The position numbers and the translations under genes are program-made. Below, piece by piece: positions 39,501 through 51,871 of a DNA stretch of 64,000 nucleotides. The notes under the pieces are model-generated. The model was given only the letters and a program-made list of their open reading frames with translations. It made no database searches and was not told the DNA's origin. The DNA lies in NCBI GenBank assembly GCA_019095985.1, contig CM032661.1, positions 20,775,432-20,839,431 on the forward strand, given 5' to 3'. The DNA comes from Streblospio benedicti (taxonomy: Eukaryota; Annelida; Polychaeta; Spionida; Spionidae). Position 1 is the first letter of the stretch, and the number at the start of each line of letters is the position of its first letter.

Positions 39501-42500
39501 ACATACTGAAAAACAATGAAAATATATATTGTGAAATTTATGCCTTATGATAAAGAATATGGTTAACACCAAAAGGTTTAAGCATCTCCATTAAGCCCTA
39601 TAGCCTCTAACTTCTTCAAGAGTGCACAAATGGGTCTCCTTACTTAGTCTGCCATAATTGCCATCGGATAACTCCTCATACAGAGTAAATGCAGCTCTGT
39701 TAGTATAAGAATTTGTTTGTTTGACTTTATTGTATATACTAATGAAAAGCACCCCCGGTGAGGGCAAACCAGTGTTTAATACACTGGAATGTCACTGTCT
39801 ATATATTGGCTGATTATTGATTTATAGCAGTATCATCTATTACCAAGAAGTGGATACATTTTTTGGAGCCGATGTGTCTGGAGTTTGTGGTTATAGAATA
39901 TTGATTTTAATGGTGCATTCAAATAGTAATAAGAATGTGATTCACTAGTAAAATGGACCTAATAATGGGCCCAAATATGGACCGTTTGTGCCCATGTGAA
40001 ATAGGGTTCTTGTGGTCACCATTTCCAACCGACATGCCAAATTTGAGCATCCTAGCTCAAACGATGCGGCCTGTAGAGGGGTAACGAACCGGATGGATGG
40101 ACAGACGGGCGGATGGAAGGACGGATGGACGGACGCAATTAATTGGGTACAAGCCAGTGTATAAAACACTGGAATAAAGATTGATTGGTGATAATCATGT
40201 TTTCTTTGTATCTGTATTACTTATTTTTTCTGTGTTACAACTTACCCTGTGCTTTGTTTCAATCTGCCCCACAGCGGGGTAAATTGAAACAAATTTTTTT
40301 CTAAAGAAAACCTTTTATTATTGTTCCAGCTTCACATTACTCATCATTACAAGTTTCTTCTATGATAGATAATGACTAGCAATATCATCATACACAATAA
40401 AATTGTAAAATTAATTCACAGGTCACATGAGATATTTGGGAATGAATAAAAAAGTGTTTCAACCTGCCCCGGTCTCCCCTACATCAAAATCTTAAAAGCT
40501 TAAATTTCGAAAAAAATACATTAAACATACATAGAGATATTGCCTAGATAAATATCACAGTACACTATGTGTATAATTGCAACTGGTCAAAAATAGTGAA
40601 TAGAATAGGGGACTTTATTTTCAGGTATACTTTCCTGTGGAGCCGGAAAATACTGTACAGTAATGTATCAAACATGTATAAATAATGACCACTGAATACG
40701 GAAAGATGTACTTAACACTGAAACCGTTTCAGTCATTGCACTGTAGCCATTGATAATCGGTAAATTGTAACTCTACTCATACTGGTGTGTTTTTAAAATG
40801 AGGGTCAGCTTTTTCCGCGTGTATTTCTCATCGCCTGTAGCAAATGAGAATGCTCACCGTCCATGTCGGCCTCTGACGTGGTGTCGCATTTGTGGAACAT
40901 GACGCTGTGCTCGCCGTACACGTTTGCCAGCTGCCCCCGCGTCTGCGCACCGGCCACGGCGTCTACGTCACTGACACACACCTGAAGACACGTGAAGGTC
41001 ACCATGTCACGCGTGTCCCTCCACGTGGTACTCAAATTCAATTTCACGGCTTTTGGACTAAGTAAAGGAAGGAGTGGACGCCTATATAAAAGAGACCACC
41101 TCTATAATGGGACCATGTGATTGTCACGACCAACGTGGCTGGCTACCTGCCTACCTCCCTGCCTGCCTGTGTATTATTTATTTACTAGTTTTAGTTTATT
41201 GATGTCTATATTTTGCAAATAAGTTTAAGCACATAGATATGAATACACTGGTGTCCGTGGTGCGGCTACTTTGCATAACAGCCTGATGGCGTCTTTTATA
41301 CACTATTGAATTATACGTTGTTGTGTAGGTGCCTTGTAACACATATTTTAGTAATGGTACAAGAAAGTAGAGTATTTCTATTGATAGCTTATTAACAAAC
41401 CCAAATTATTTGGAACTATTTTAGGATGTAAAAAATTAATGTTCATGGTAAGGGCAATGGTAGTTGTTCAGCAGGTCAAAGTTAAACTAAACATAGCAAA
41501 ACCCGGGTGGCCACTCATTTGGTTTGTTAATGTTTGCAGAATGAATGATTGGAGAAAGCTAACGAATTCAAAATAGAATAAAGAAATGTCACAGAACTAC
41601 TACTATTTGAAATTCATTTATTTTAGCTACCCGTCATGGATATTTGAGAGCAAACATTTGTAATAAAACAATGAGGAAATAAACTGGCTGTTCTAACCTA
41701 CAGATGAAAGACAAGTACTGCTATTTTTAGCCATAAACTTCCCCACTTGTTGTAGTACAACGTAACCAAAGTTGAAAATCTATAGGTCTGTGTTGTTTTC
41801 GTGCTTGCATTTCTCTTGGATATTGTTATTGAAAGTATGCGTTTCTTGCATGTGGGTGTACCTGAGTTAAAGTTAACTGCTTCCATAAATTACAGTACGT
41901 TTCAATACATTTATCTCTAATCGATTGATACTAAACTTTGTTCATACGTGATGATACATGGATAGCAAAGATATAATATACTTGGTGATAGTGTAGACCT
42001 ATAAGATAGTTCTCATTATTTTGATCTATTTTGTATGTATGAAATGCAAATACCAAGCCTAATTGTATAAGGTTAGTGATAGTGGTTCGCTTTCACTTTT
42101 GCAAAGTGCGTAAAATGCACGTAGTCTACTAGAGCATCAATCGCACTGTTCGGCCATGCACACAATCCGTGAGTTTATGTTTGAAGTGAGCTCCCCATTA
42201 TAGAGGTTACCATTTTTTTTCTTATGATAAAGCATAGAAGATGCTAACATTTGTGACTGTAATTTAATTTTAGTACCTTTTGACTTCATAAGTTGTTCTG
42301 TTTCACGTCAGACGTAAAATTCACGGTTTATGTGAATGGCCGGTTTTATTTCTCCACTATACATTAAACTGTGTACGTTTTTATATTTCTAGTTCCAAAT
42401 GTCTGCCTGTCAGTTTTCTGTCCCTCATTATGGGGATTATGGGAGTCGTCTGCTGTCACGTGTGCTGAGTTCACAACAGCTTGATGACCTCACTGACTTC

Positions 42501-44359
42501 TCTATCAGGGTCAAGGACAAGGTCATCAGGATCCATAAGGTCATACTGGCAGCTGCATCCCCTTACTTTGCGGCAATGTTCAACTCTGGGATGAAGGAAG
42601 CAGTTGATGGAGAAGTTGTATTAGACGCTATGGACTATGATGTGGTTAGTTACGTTGTGGCCTACATCTATGGACAGCAAATAGAAATAGCAGCAGATAT
42701 CGCTGGTGGAATTGTTGAAGCCTGTGAATTATTTCAAATGGATACTCTGAAAAGGCAACTATCATTGCAAATGCTTGGTAATATAACGCCAGAAAACTGC
42801 ATCAGCCTTTGCAGGNNNNNNNNNNNNNNNNNNNNNNNNNNNNNNNNNNNNNNNNNNNNNNNNNNNNNNNNNNNNNNNNNNNNNNNNNNNNNNNNNNNNN
42901 NNNNNNNNNNNNNNNATATATATCTTCAGACACCACAGCACCATGTAATATTTTATTTACTTTTTTACGATTAACGTTGAAACGTTGATAGCTGGTTGGT
43001 ATTCTGAATCGTCTGGGAAATATTCTTATTGATGGGCGTTTGTGGGTAACGTTTTCCAAATCATAATTCAATGGAACATTGTCCAACCACCCGACTGTCC
43101 ATCCTTTTTTTGTTACCCCTCTACATACGTATTGTTTCAATTACGGTGCTCAAAATGTGTTTGTAATTTAAAATTGTTGACCACTAGGAGCACATATTAC
43201 ATGGACCAATGCTTTCTATAGTTGTGTCTGGTTTTTGGACCCGGAGTATGTACCATTAAGTGGAATTATCTTGATTGCATTATGTCATTTTGGCTCACCT
43301 GTGAGCTTTTGTCATCACTTGGCGTCCGTCCGTCGTCCGCCGTCCGTCTGTGTTAACAATTCTTTAGAAATCGTCTCCTCAAAAACTACTTTAGGGATTT
43401 GTAGGAAACTATGTATAATGGTTCATTATGGTATTGTGCAAAAAGTGACTGCTTCATATTAAGATTTATCGAAAACTATGGTGGCTACTACAATATTTAA
43501 AAAAGCTGTTTTTAGTCACAGGTTTTCCTCATTCATGATGTAAACAGTATGATATGGGACATTTCTGTCAGTAATTCTCTATTCATCACTAGTTTGCATT
43601 ATGCTAGACCAGAGTTAAGAAAGGCACAACTTGTTACATTGGCAGATCCAGGGTTTTTTCAAGAAAGAGGGGGGCACAACAATTACCTGTTACATTGGCA
43701 GATCCAGGTTTTTATAATATAGAGGAGGCACAGTAGTTAACTTGTTGCACTGGCAGATCCAGGTTTTTAATAATAGAATGGGGCACAGCATTTAACTTGT
43801 TACACTGGCAGATCCTGTTTTTTTAAGATAGAGGGGGCACATAACAATTAACTTGTTTGTTAAAAATAGAACATAGATGCAGGTGAGCGATTCAGGCTTC
43901 TAGGCCTCTAGTTCCACAACCTAATTGAACAAATAGAACTTTCTCAAAATTACTGGATTGTCACATCTTGTGTTCTGTACTGGCTACAACTGATCATAAT
44001 AGAAATAACGCCTCTTTGTGAAAGCTTCGATGTAGGTTCGATGTAGATATTTTGGTGAGAGACATATTGAGGAAAAATGTCCCATTACAGAGGTGGTCTA
44101 ATGTTCCATGGCTAATGTTGGAGGTAGTCTATAATTGTCACGGTCACCGTCACTGTATTCAAAATCAACTAACCCACGAAAAGGCTTATATCGCATTTTA
44201 GCTGCTGCCTAATCCATTTGTATATACATTGTATTTATTCCAATAAAGAATGTTTAAAACAAATCCACTCACCCGCGCTCCCCTCTTGAGTAAGCATTCC
44301 GCGAAGGCTCGCCCCAACCCCTTGGCGGCCCCTGTCACTAAAGCCACGCCCCCTTGCAT
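36574..44359 (-). CDS. 15-hydroxyprostaglandin dehydrogenase-like SDR, complete 6-exon gene
   Basis: Coding exons in order: 44273-44359, 40858-40981, 38765-38871, 38055-38228, 37429-37574 and 36574-36715. The sum is 780 bp (259 residues plus stop) with consistent phases and GT-AG sites. The product has the classical SDR plan: TGAAKGLG nucleotide-binding loop (9-16), an Asp after beta-2 (SDVD, residue 34) that favours NAD+, NNAG (88-91), catalytic Ser136 (INIAS), and Tyr149 and Lys153 in YSAAK. Human HPGD is 266 residues with the same triad spacing. HPGD enzymes oxidise the 15-hydroxyl of prostaglandins in the cytosol. The best match by motif and length is HPGD, but related SDRs with other alcohol substrates cannot be excluded. 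A BTB exon lies on the other strand in intron 1. Confidence 0.9.
37238..37415. mobile_element. Pogo/Tigger-like MITE
   Basis: The ends are CAGTAGAACCTTCCATTAAG and the inverted match of CAGTAAAACCTCTCTTTTAG, flanked by TA on both sides (37236-37237 and 37416-37417). Inside are repeated 'gaccacctct' phrases. It sits in SDR intron 5 with its end only 7 bp past the donor hexamer of exon 5. A second copy lies at 45480-45654. Confidence 0.75.
38923..40479. mobile_element. TA-flanked inverted-repeat transposon, 1.56 kb
   Basis: The inverted ends are GGGGAGACCGGGGCAAGTTG on the left and the complement of GGGGAGACCGGGGCAGGTTG on the right, with TA on both sides. 'Ggcagattgaaac'-like phrases recur inside. 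No transposase frame is seen, so it is non-autonomous. A different repeat is nested at about 39735-40170, with GACGGACGGACG-like tracts and paired CCAGTGT..ACACTGG phrases at both ends. It fills most of SDR intron 2. Confidence 0.7.
42399..42815 (+). CDS. BTB-domain (KLHL-type) protein, 5' part
   Basis: After an acceptor (TATATTTCTAG at about 42392) the start MSACQFSVPHYGDYG opens a frame that runs 139 codons into the assembly gap. Residues about 25-125 are a BTB domain: LTDFSIRVKDKVIRIHKVIL, AAASPYFAAMFNSGMKE, then VVAYIYGQQIEI. The closing NITPENCISLCR is the start of a BACK domain, as in Kelch-like adaptors of Cullin-3 ubiquitin ligases. No Kelch repeats were found after the gap on this strand, so the rest is in the gap, beyond intron sequence I did not recognise, or missing. 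The exon lies inside intron 1 of the SDR gene, on the opposite strand. The exact KLHL member is unknown. Confidence 0.75.
42816..42915. other. Assembly gap (100 N)
   Basis: Exactly 100 N, cutting the BTB exon. Confidence 0.95.
43631..43862 (+). repeat. Four-copy 55 bp minisatellite
   Basis: Units begin at about 43641, 43697, 43752 and 43807, each with TTACATTGGCAGATCCAGG, a T-rich run, then GAGGGGGCACA. The unit core matches the end of the MITE family at 18216. Confidence 0.85.
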
Positions 44360-44689
44360 CTTTCCACGTGCGTTTATATAACCCTAACGCACGTTTAAAT
44401 GTGTGAACAATTGTGGACTGCCGTGAAATATTTAAACCTTTGCTTCTGTTACACAGTATCTGATTGTTTTGGTCCAAGGGTTAAGGACGGTTCTTAAAGC
44501 TGGCGACTACCAAACAAGTTACTTTTAACGACCTGGAATTGCCTTGGCGTTTGTGAATGCATGTAAATGTGATGCTTTATATTGATCTATAGTCATAATT
44601 CAAGGCTTGTTCTCGCGACTTAACAACTTACACCATGGCAGTGGCACAGTTGTCAATCAATTGATTTTTCGCACATACTTTTGCAGTAC

Positions 44690-44920
44690 GTATACATTCA
44701 CCGCATAATGCTTATCACTCACACACTCTTTCAACCCAATGACCTGTAAGCCCCTACCTTATTTCCGTGTTGGTGCCACGGAGCAGTGCACAACGGTTTA
44801 GGAATTACTTTTCTCAACACCCATCAGCAAACCCGACCAGGAATCGAACGCAGTTCAACGCACGACCGTTTGGTAACGACTCGAATTCCTTATCCACTAG
44901 GCCACCGCAGCACACATACT
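44690..44920 (-). mobile_element. tRNA-derived SINE
   Basis: Read on the minus strand, GCTGCGGTGGCCTAGTGGAT holds an A box (TGGCCTAGTGG) and GTTCGATTCCTGG a B box about 55 bp later. A non-tRNA body follows to about 44690. The tRNA-like acceptor arms do not pair, so it is a SINE and not a tRNA gene. Confidence 0.7.
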
Positions 44921-45479
44921 TTTACATGCAATATTGTAGAAGTAAGTGTTAGTTCAATCATCTGGTGTTAAAGTGGGACGTGTGCGTACCCCCCCCCCCC
45001 TCCCCCCCCGAGAGTGCCCCAAATTATAATCCGGCCCACGCCGCCTCCAGCCCCATCATCTACTCCAAAAGCAATATGTACCGATAACCCTAAATATTCT
45101 GGTCGTGATTGTTATGTATGTGTGTGGCTGTCAACACCGCATGCCCGAACGTGCCGAGAAAATATTAATCCTGTACACTTCCCTGGAAGTCAATGAACGG
45201 AATTAAACGTTACTTGTAAGGTATTAGTGTGCTACGCTTGAGTTTCGTTGCCTCATGTCCTTACTCTCACAGTCCCCTGTACTATGGTTAAAGGACTCTT
45301 TTGTGTTGTGACTTAATAGATCTGCATGTATATAATGCATTGTAGGGGTTCAATTTCCCCATGCTTGGTCAAGAATGGCAAACCCACGGGCTTAAATGCC
45401 CATAGTGGGGTTACGCAAGTGGACAATTGGGTTTCACAGGGTACGTTGGTTCGATGCATAGAGGCGTGCTGGCTTATTA

Positions 45480-45654
45480 CAGTCTAACCTCCAAATAACA
45501 CCACCTCTACAAAGTGACCACCTCTGTAGTAAGACCATATTTTCATTGTCACAAACCTTCAAAGAGAAACCAAGAAGAAGCTTCATCAATATATACCACC
45601 TCTCAATGAAGACCACTCAGTCCCACGCTTGGCCTTAACTTGGAGGTTCTCTTG
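45480..45654. mobile_element. Pogo/Tigger-like MITE, second copy
   Basis: The ends are CAGTCTAACCTCCAAATAA and the inverted match of CAAGAGAACCTCCAAGTTAA, flanked by TA. The interior carries the same 'accacctct' phrases as the copy at 37238. Confidence 0.7.
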
Positions 45655-45857
45655 TAAACGGTCCCTTAAAATGAATGCAGTGTGCGGAAAATGTTGATAA
45701 TCAAATGCATATGGGAGTTACAAGCACAAATTGTGGTCTGTCGCGTGGTGGGTTTTGTTACAACATATCGCATAGTGATGCATAGTGATACAAAAAGAGC
45801 GTCGCTTGTGATAGCCAGAGTAATGTGGTTAGAGTAGAGAAGTCCTTGTTCTATTCT

Positions 45858-45914
45858 CTTTGAGTAGCACCCTTATCTAAGAGAACTTTGAGTAGCACCC
45901 TTATCTAAGAGAAC
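45858..45914 (+). repeat. 28 bp tandem duplication
   Basis: TTTGAGTAGCACCCTTATC followed by TAAGAGAA occurs twice in a row. Confidence 0.9.
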
Positions 45915-48900
45915 AATGTTAGCGTGTTGTGAATGAGTGGGAGAAACTATCCGATTCACGTCTTAGTACGTCCTAACCAGTGTGTGCACCATCTGTATTT
46001 CCTTCTTTTTTTCTCTCATGTTTCTCACTGGGGTTTCTTTTAGCTGCCTTCATTGTTCCTCATGTTATGATCTTCATTTCCCGTAGAAAAAGTTGCGTGC
46101 CCATCATATAATGCATTTATATGTCAAGGATTTCACTACAAACGCACCATATGACACTCACGACAGGAAACTCTTGCCATTTCATAAGTATACGTAGATT
46201 AACCTAGAGTCAGACAGTCCCACGTTATATTGATGCCGAACTAGCTGTGGTCTTGTATTAAAACTGTTGTCAGTTGACACCTTGTCTCGTCAATGCCGTA
46301 TACTGTTTTCTAGCAGACTCCTCTTTGCTCGAGTGTATTTCTCAACTCCTGTCGCACATTAAACATTTAAGGTTGAGTGATTGTCATACTGGTGCTTTAT
46401 GAGTTGATAAGCATTGTGAAGATGTGTTTTCAGAATACGAGACCAGAATATGCATTTATGACTCATATATAGCACAAATGCACGTTCCAGTTAGTGAATT
46501 CTGCAACATTTAACATTTCTTGCCTCTTCAAGCTTTTTCGCCCGACGAAGATTTATCCACATAGTTCCTACCTCGAATCTTATTCTTTTGATAAACAACC
46601 AACAGAAAAATGCATCATACAACTTGTCCGTGTTGCATGTTCAAGTTTATATCCACTTGCAGGGTGTCGTATTTTGGATATCATTCAAAATGTTCCACAC
46701 TCAAACTGCCTTGTAACGCAAAGCATAACCCATTTTGCTCATATACGCTTGTTGCACAGCTAAATTTCACATCCGTAAAACTTGTATATGAAACATGGTT
46801 CTTACCACCTAGAATTAACCGCGAATAATGTCCACGTTTATGGTATTAAAAGCTCTATTTATAGTGCCCCAGCCTGTTGAAGTTCGGCCGAAACTTGTCC
46901 ACGGTTAACCCTTCAGATCCGAACACGCTTGTAGAATTCTCATTGTCTTGGAAGGTAAATAGGATTGTAGAGCTAAATACCCAAATACTCGCATAAACAC
47001 GGTTGTGGTAATGTTTGGAAGTCATGGGGATAAGTAAAGTAGGCCTAACTTAAATGGCACAGTGCAAAGGAATTATATCTGGCAACTTTAGAACTACAAA
47101 GAATGTTGAACTGGCCGTTTGAAACTCGTGCTGTTTCTTTGAAGCCAATTATAACAGATGTTAGCAGTACACTTACTTTTATCACATTATATGTTAGTAT
47201 TATGGTTAAAGCTCTGTGATAACGGTTTAAACTTTATTGTGTGGGGCAGTAATACTTTGATATGTTGAGTCATGTTTTGATTTAAACGATTGATGTTCTA
47301 GGTAATTAAGACGAGACAAGACAAAAATCATTTAAATGAATATCAAATACATGTATGTTAACTTCTTACTACAAAGAGTAAATGTTACTATAAGTGTGGT
47401 GCAGCCACAAGAAAATCTCCTTTCATTTGTTTCATAACCTTAGCACACATCATAGGCGCTCGGCTCATTGCATCCGTGACTCATCCGTGTCAGGATTCCC
47501 GGTTGCGCCACTCCCCCCACCCCCTTCCCACACATAGTGACACACCCTACCCGTACACCCAACCCACCCAACCCCAACCCAACCCCTCTACGATACCTTC
47601 ATCTCCTAGTGTGCATGTAACCACTTATGTGGGTGGTCATTCCGCCCATATTCTATAATGATAAATTCAAGGTAATTAGTAACACATAATCACCCAGCAA
47701 AACTAGGGGCACATAACTACGGTGCTTCAATATACATTGTACATTATATTGCCACATTACTGGGGTGCACATAATTGTCACACTCAATTCTATTCTCTCG
47801 CTCTCTCTGTAATGACAAGCGAGCTCTAGAATTATACCATCATACCAAGCAGCTTGGGATGATGGTATCATTCTGGACTCACAACATTGGGGTTGTGAGT
47901 TTCAGAGTCCTGCCAGGGGTCCTGCCAGGGCCACTTGATATAGTCAAAATGGAAGCTATGTCAATACATTGGTAGGAGCTTGCTTGCCATAACAGAGAGA
48001 GTAGAATTGAATTCACAAGCAAACCTGGGAAAAATAAATATACAATTGTTCAATGCCACACTAGATTTGTTTTCATTCACTTTTGTACTGACTACAATTC
48101 TAAAACATATTCTTGAAGTGAGGCGTCCACCTTGCTTTATGAGTGGTCTTAGTAAGTGTGCAACCTTCCTGTGCTTTAACTGTAAAATTTAACGTGTTAG
48201 TGATGGGGAATCCAAGTAATCAGAGGACACTTTTATACAAACTTTGGTATCTGGTCTATATATGGTTTGAACTGCTTACAAATGCTTAAATGTGCTGGGA
48301 CGAATTTTGTGCTCCAATGAGTACCTTTCTTGTTTTAATGCATATTTTTATGGCACAAATTGATTAAACAGGGACAATAGTGACTGAAATTCGTTAAAAG
48401 CGATTGTATTGATTACAAAGCCAATCTCACAAAATGTCCGGGAAAGAAAAAAATTCCGGGTGAAAATTTTCCACAGAGGCTGTACTGTATGTACTGTATG
48501 CACTTACTTTTTCAGCAGTTCCAGTTGACGACCAAAGTTTGAAAAGGTCTTGAGAAGAGGGAAAAGGGTCACTTCCCCAACTTCACCAAACCAAATGTTT
48601 TTGATAGTTGTTTAGACATTCATAATTAATGGCTCAGCTTTATTATATTAGGTATCTTGAAAGAAATCGTCAACTTGTTAAAAACCACGCTCTGCTGCCA
48701 TAGACTACAGCAAAATGCTTAAAAATTCTTCAGTTCCCAATTATATTTTATAAACATTTGAGACACAAAAGTCCATGGGTACTTCCGGTATATGTTATAA
48801 GCCCATTTAAAATCGCATTTAATGCTATATAATTCAAAGTGTGTATTCTACACAACATTGATGGCTGTTACACTGATAGACGTTGGAAAATTAAGTAAGT

Positions 48901-49144
48901 ACATCTATTTGAAGCGTGCATTCTTCAATATAGTGAAGTTGTCAACTTTTTTCTTCACTGGCTTTTTGTATGCTAACTAAATTCCGATTACATATTCGTA
49001 ATCCTCATTAAAAATACTGCTACGAACGCTATTTGAGGCATGCATTCTTCTTAATAGTGAAGTTAAAACTTTTGTATCATGAGACCCCAAACTTGCTGAC
49101 ACATCAGGTCGTCTGCATAATTTTTTTCAAAGACAACTGTTGAA
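45915..49144. other. Intergenic, no gene seen
   Basis: AT-rich DNA without exon-like frames. A hairpin of about 18 bp arms lies at 47833-47873 (TACCATCATACCAAG / CTTGGGATGATGGTA). A 30 bp sequence at 46961-46990 recurs exactly, inverted, at 51335-51364. Confidence 0.45.
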
Positions 49145-49477
49145 GGGACCGTTCAGTATTTACAATTTTTTAGGGTGGGCCACAACAATCCCAGGGTCAA
49201 ATGTTTGGAGGGGGGCTATCAATTTTTCACACACTTTTTATCAATTTTTTCACATAAAATTTATTGTTTTTTTTATATTATGGATATCAATCAAATAGGA
49301 TTTGAGTTAGCTTACAATGAATGCGTAAATTGCAAGGGGGGTCATCAATTTCTGTCACATGAAATCAAAGGGGATTACCATTTTTTTTCACAGAGATTTG
49401 AGGGGGGCTATTATTTTTTTCACAGTATTTCTGGGAAATCCTCCTACCCCACCCTGTCATAAATACTGAATAGTCCC
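49145..49477. mobile_element. MITE with GGGACCATTCAGTATTT ends
   Basis: The left end GGGACCGTTCAGTATTTA and the right end AAATACTGAATAGTCCC are inverted copies. The inside holds 'gctatcaattttttcaca' phrases repeated in the related copies at 62440-62782 and 62814-62900. Confidence 0.7.
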
Positions 49478-49828
49478 TAACAGCCCGTCGGAGACATTTC
49501 CAATCTGAATTATTCTGACTGTGGTAAATCATCGGGACATTTGTTTAGTCACAACGCAGACACTTCACTTGGTTTGTTTGCATTATGATTATTTAACTAG
49601 TGTACAATATTTGTATTCATCAGCTTTAAATATTATACCTTTGCACTATGACCCAAAATGGCGAACATGGTTCATAAACTATTATCTTTTAGAAATATTT
49701 GTCTAATTTTGTCTAAACATAATCCTGTTAAGACACATAAATGGAAAGATGTTTCTTCTAGTATAAGGGTAAGGATTCACTGCTTGATTTGTAATGCCAT
49801 TACTCTGCAGTCAAGTTGTAGACTATAC

Positions 49829-50142
49829 CAGACCTGCCAAGTCTCCCGCATTGCGGGGGAGACTCCCCCTTTGGAGACCTCTCTCCCCCTCTCCCCCTCA
49901 GGTGTTCTAATCTCCCCCTTTCTACTGATTCCCTAAAATAAATTAAAATTCAAACAAATAATACCTAAAAAGTGGCTTAAAATGCACAGAATGGCATTAA
50001 AAATTGCAAAATTTTCTGGGGGGGCATGCCCCCAGACCCCCCTAGCATTGCGCGCCTAAGGCACGCTTCGCCCCGCGCCAAATGCCTCTACCTCAAAAAA
50101 TAATGTCTCCCCCTTTCAACCTCCTCCAACTTGGCATCTCTG
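49829..50142. mobile_element. Small inverted-repeat element with CTATAC duplication
   Basis: The ends CAGACCTGCCAAGTCTCC and GACTTGG-like complement (AACTTGGCATCTCTG) are inverted. CTATAC flanks both sides (49823-49828 and 50143-50148), a 6 bp target duplication. The interior has C-rich 'tctccccct' and 'ggcatgcccccagaccccc' tracts. Confidence 0.65.
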
Positions 50143-51871
50143 CTATACTCTTCAAATCTGGATCTATTTACTTTAACAGTAAGGGGTGGGGGTGGGGAAA
50201 CAGATTTCATGAATCTGGTTTCTTGAACCATAGCCTCGGACCATGACGCCATTTCCAGCCAGTGGTTTTGATTCATCTGTCCAGGGCGGTCACAGAGTAT
50301 GTATGGTGTTCACGACACTGCACGCGTTCTGGTTGGAAAAATTAAGCCCCATCCAGAAAATCATAGATATACCTGCCACTGATAAGCACAGCCTAGGACT
50401 AATAAATTATTAACTGTAAGCGCACACTATTAATTCCATGACAACGGCGACGACGGCTGCAGCGATAATGCAGTCTCCCATCTAGTCATCAGTCCGCTCA
50501 TCCAAAATAGTAGAAATTATGGAGGAATAGTGCAGAATTCAATTCACTCATCATCCTGCATACGAGTAGCTGCTGAGCCAAAACACATTTGGCAACTTGT
50601 CAGGATGAGTAACGTTTGGGAGGACTAAACTTTTAAAGGTTATTAGTCCTGCAGCGCACGCGCAGAGGAGTACAGTATTGACTGTGTCAGGACACAGAAA
50701 CGTAATGAAATTAGAGGAATTAGTGTGATATAATGTACAAATCGAAACATTTCGTAATAAAGTTACGGCCATCAGGGTTTTCAGAACAGCCCAATTGGCA
50801 AAACTACGACATTTACAATTAAAAAAATTAACAGAAAAATCATATAGATCTAGAGTACTTCACACAGGGCCCGAAGGTCACACATCCCGTATGTTTTTTG
50901 AAAAAATACATAGCATCCAAACAAGTACCAAATAATATTACTACTTTGACCACGATAGTTTTCCCGGTGGCAAAGTGTAAAAAGAAAATTTCTAGTAAGA
51001 ATAAACGTAAATAAACATGTTCAAATCACATATTATCACCATCAGGTTCTGTGTGAATACGTTAATTCATCACAAAATGCACCATAGATCATGTAATTTT
51101 TACGACTCTTAAAAGTAGTATTTATCTTACAAAAATATAAGTAAGTTCCCCATTTTGACACCTCAAACACTATTGTTGGTTCATTAATAGCTTAGCTACG
51201 ATGGTTTAAACAAAAAAATATACGGGATGGGTGTGAAGTGCTCTATAACAATCAGAATATTTTCTGTTACTTCTGCACATTGGCATCCATCTTTGATACT
51301 TTAATGCTCATAAATATTTGGATTTGTTCGGGGGGAGTATTTGGGTATTTAGCTCTACAATCCTAATGACGTTTCGGGCTCACCGATATGGCTGATTGAC
51401 TAAAAAGGTGTGAACGATGTTTAGACACCCATTTAGATGCAAATACGTCAAAATGGTGCACGTGGGCGTGGTCATGAAATTTTGAAAACACATCTTTCTT
51501 TTTTTATTATGGGGAACCTCTGTGAAATGTGTAATTCAAGCTTTAAAAAAGTAAATCACATAACTTCAGGCAAAGCAAGTAAATTGCAGAAGCAACAGAC
51601 GGTATATTCTTTCGTGACTATCATTCACAATGAGAACAAATTGGAAAAAACGTGAACAGTTGTAACGTAATTCTTCATTTTTCACTTCTGTGTCCTTTTG
51701 ACACAGTTAATACTGTAACTATTAATGCCTTAACTGGGAGATTGTGATGACAGCGAATATCTCCCACAGCGATGACATGCTTTAATGCTATATGTTGAAA
51801 CATAGAGATCAATTTATCAAAATACAAATGTGAAAGTCTGGTGATTTGGTATAAAGCATATGATCTCAAAT

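Noticed and set aside
43641-43862. CRISPR-like spacing of repeats
   Set aside because: The whole 55 bp unit is repeated, so there are no unique spacers; this is eukaryotic minisatellite DNA.
44845-44916. A tRNA gene
   Set aside because: A and B boxes are present, but the acceptor stem does not pair and a SINE body follows.
47833-47873. A microRNA precursor
   Set aside because: The hairpin has a three-base loop and arms under 20 bp, too short for a normal precursor.
49175-49462. A 95-residue plus-strand frame
   Set aside because: It lies entirely inside the GGGACCATTCAG MITE and does not keep its frame in the copy at 62440.
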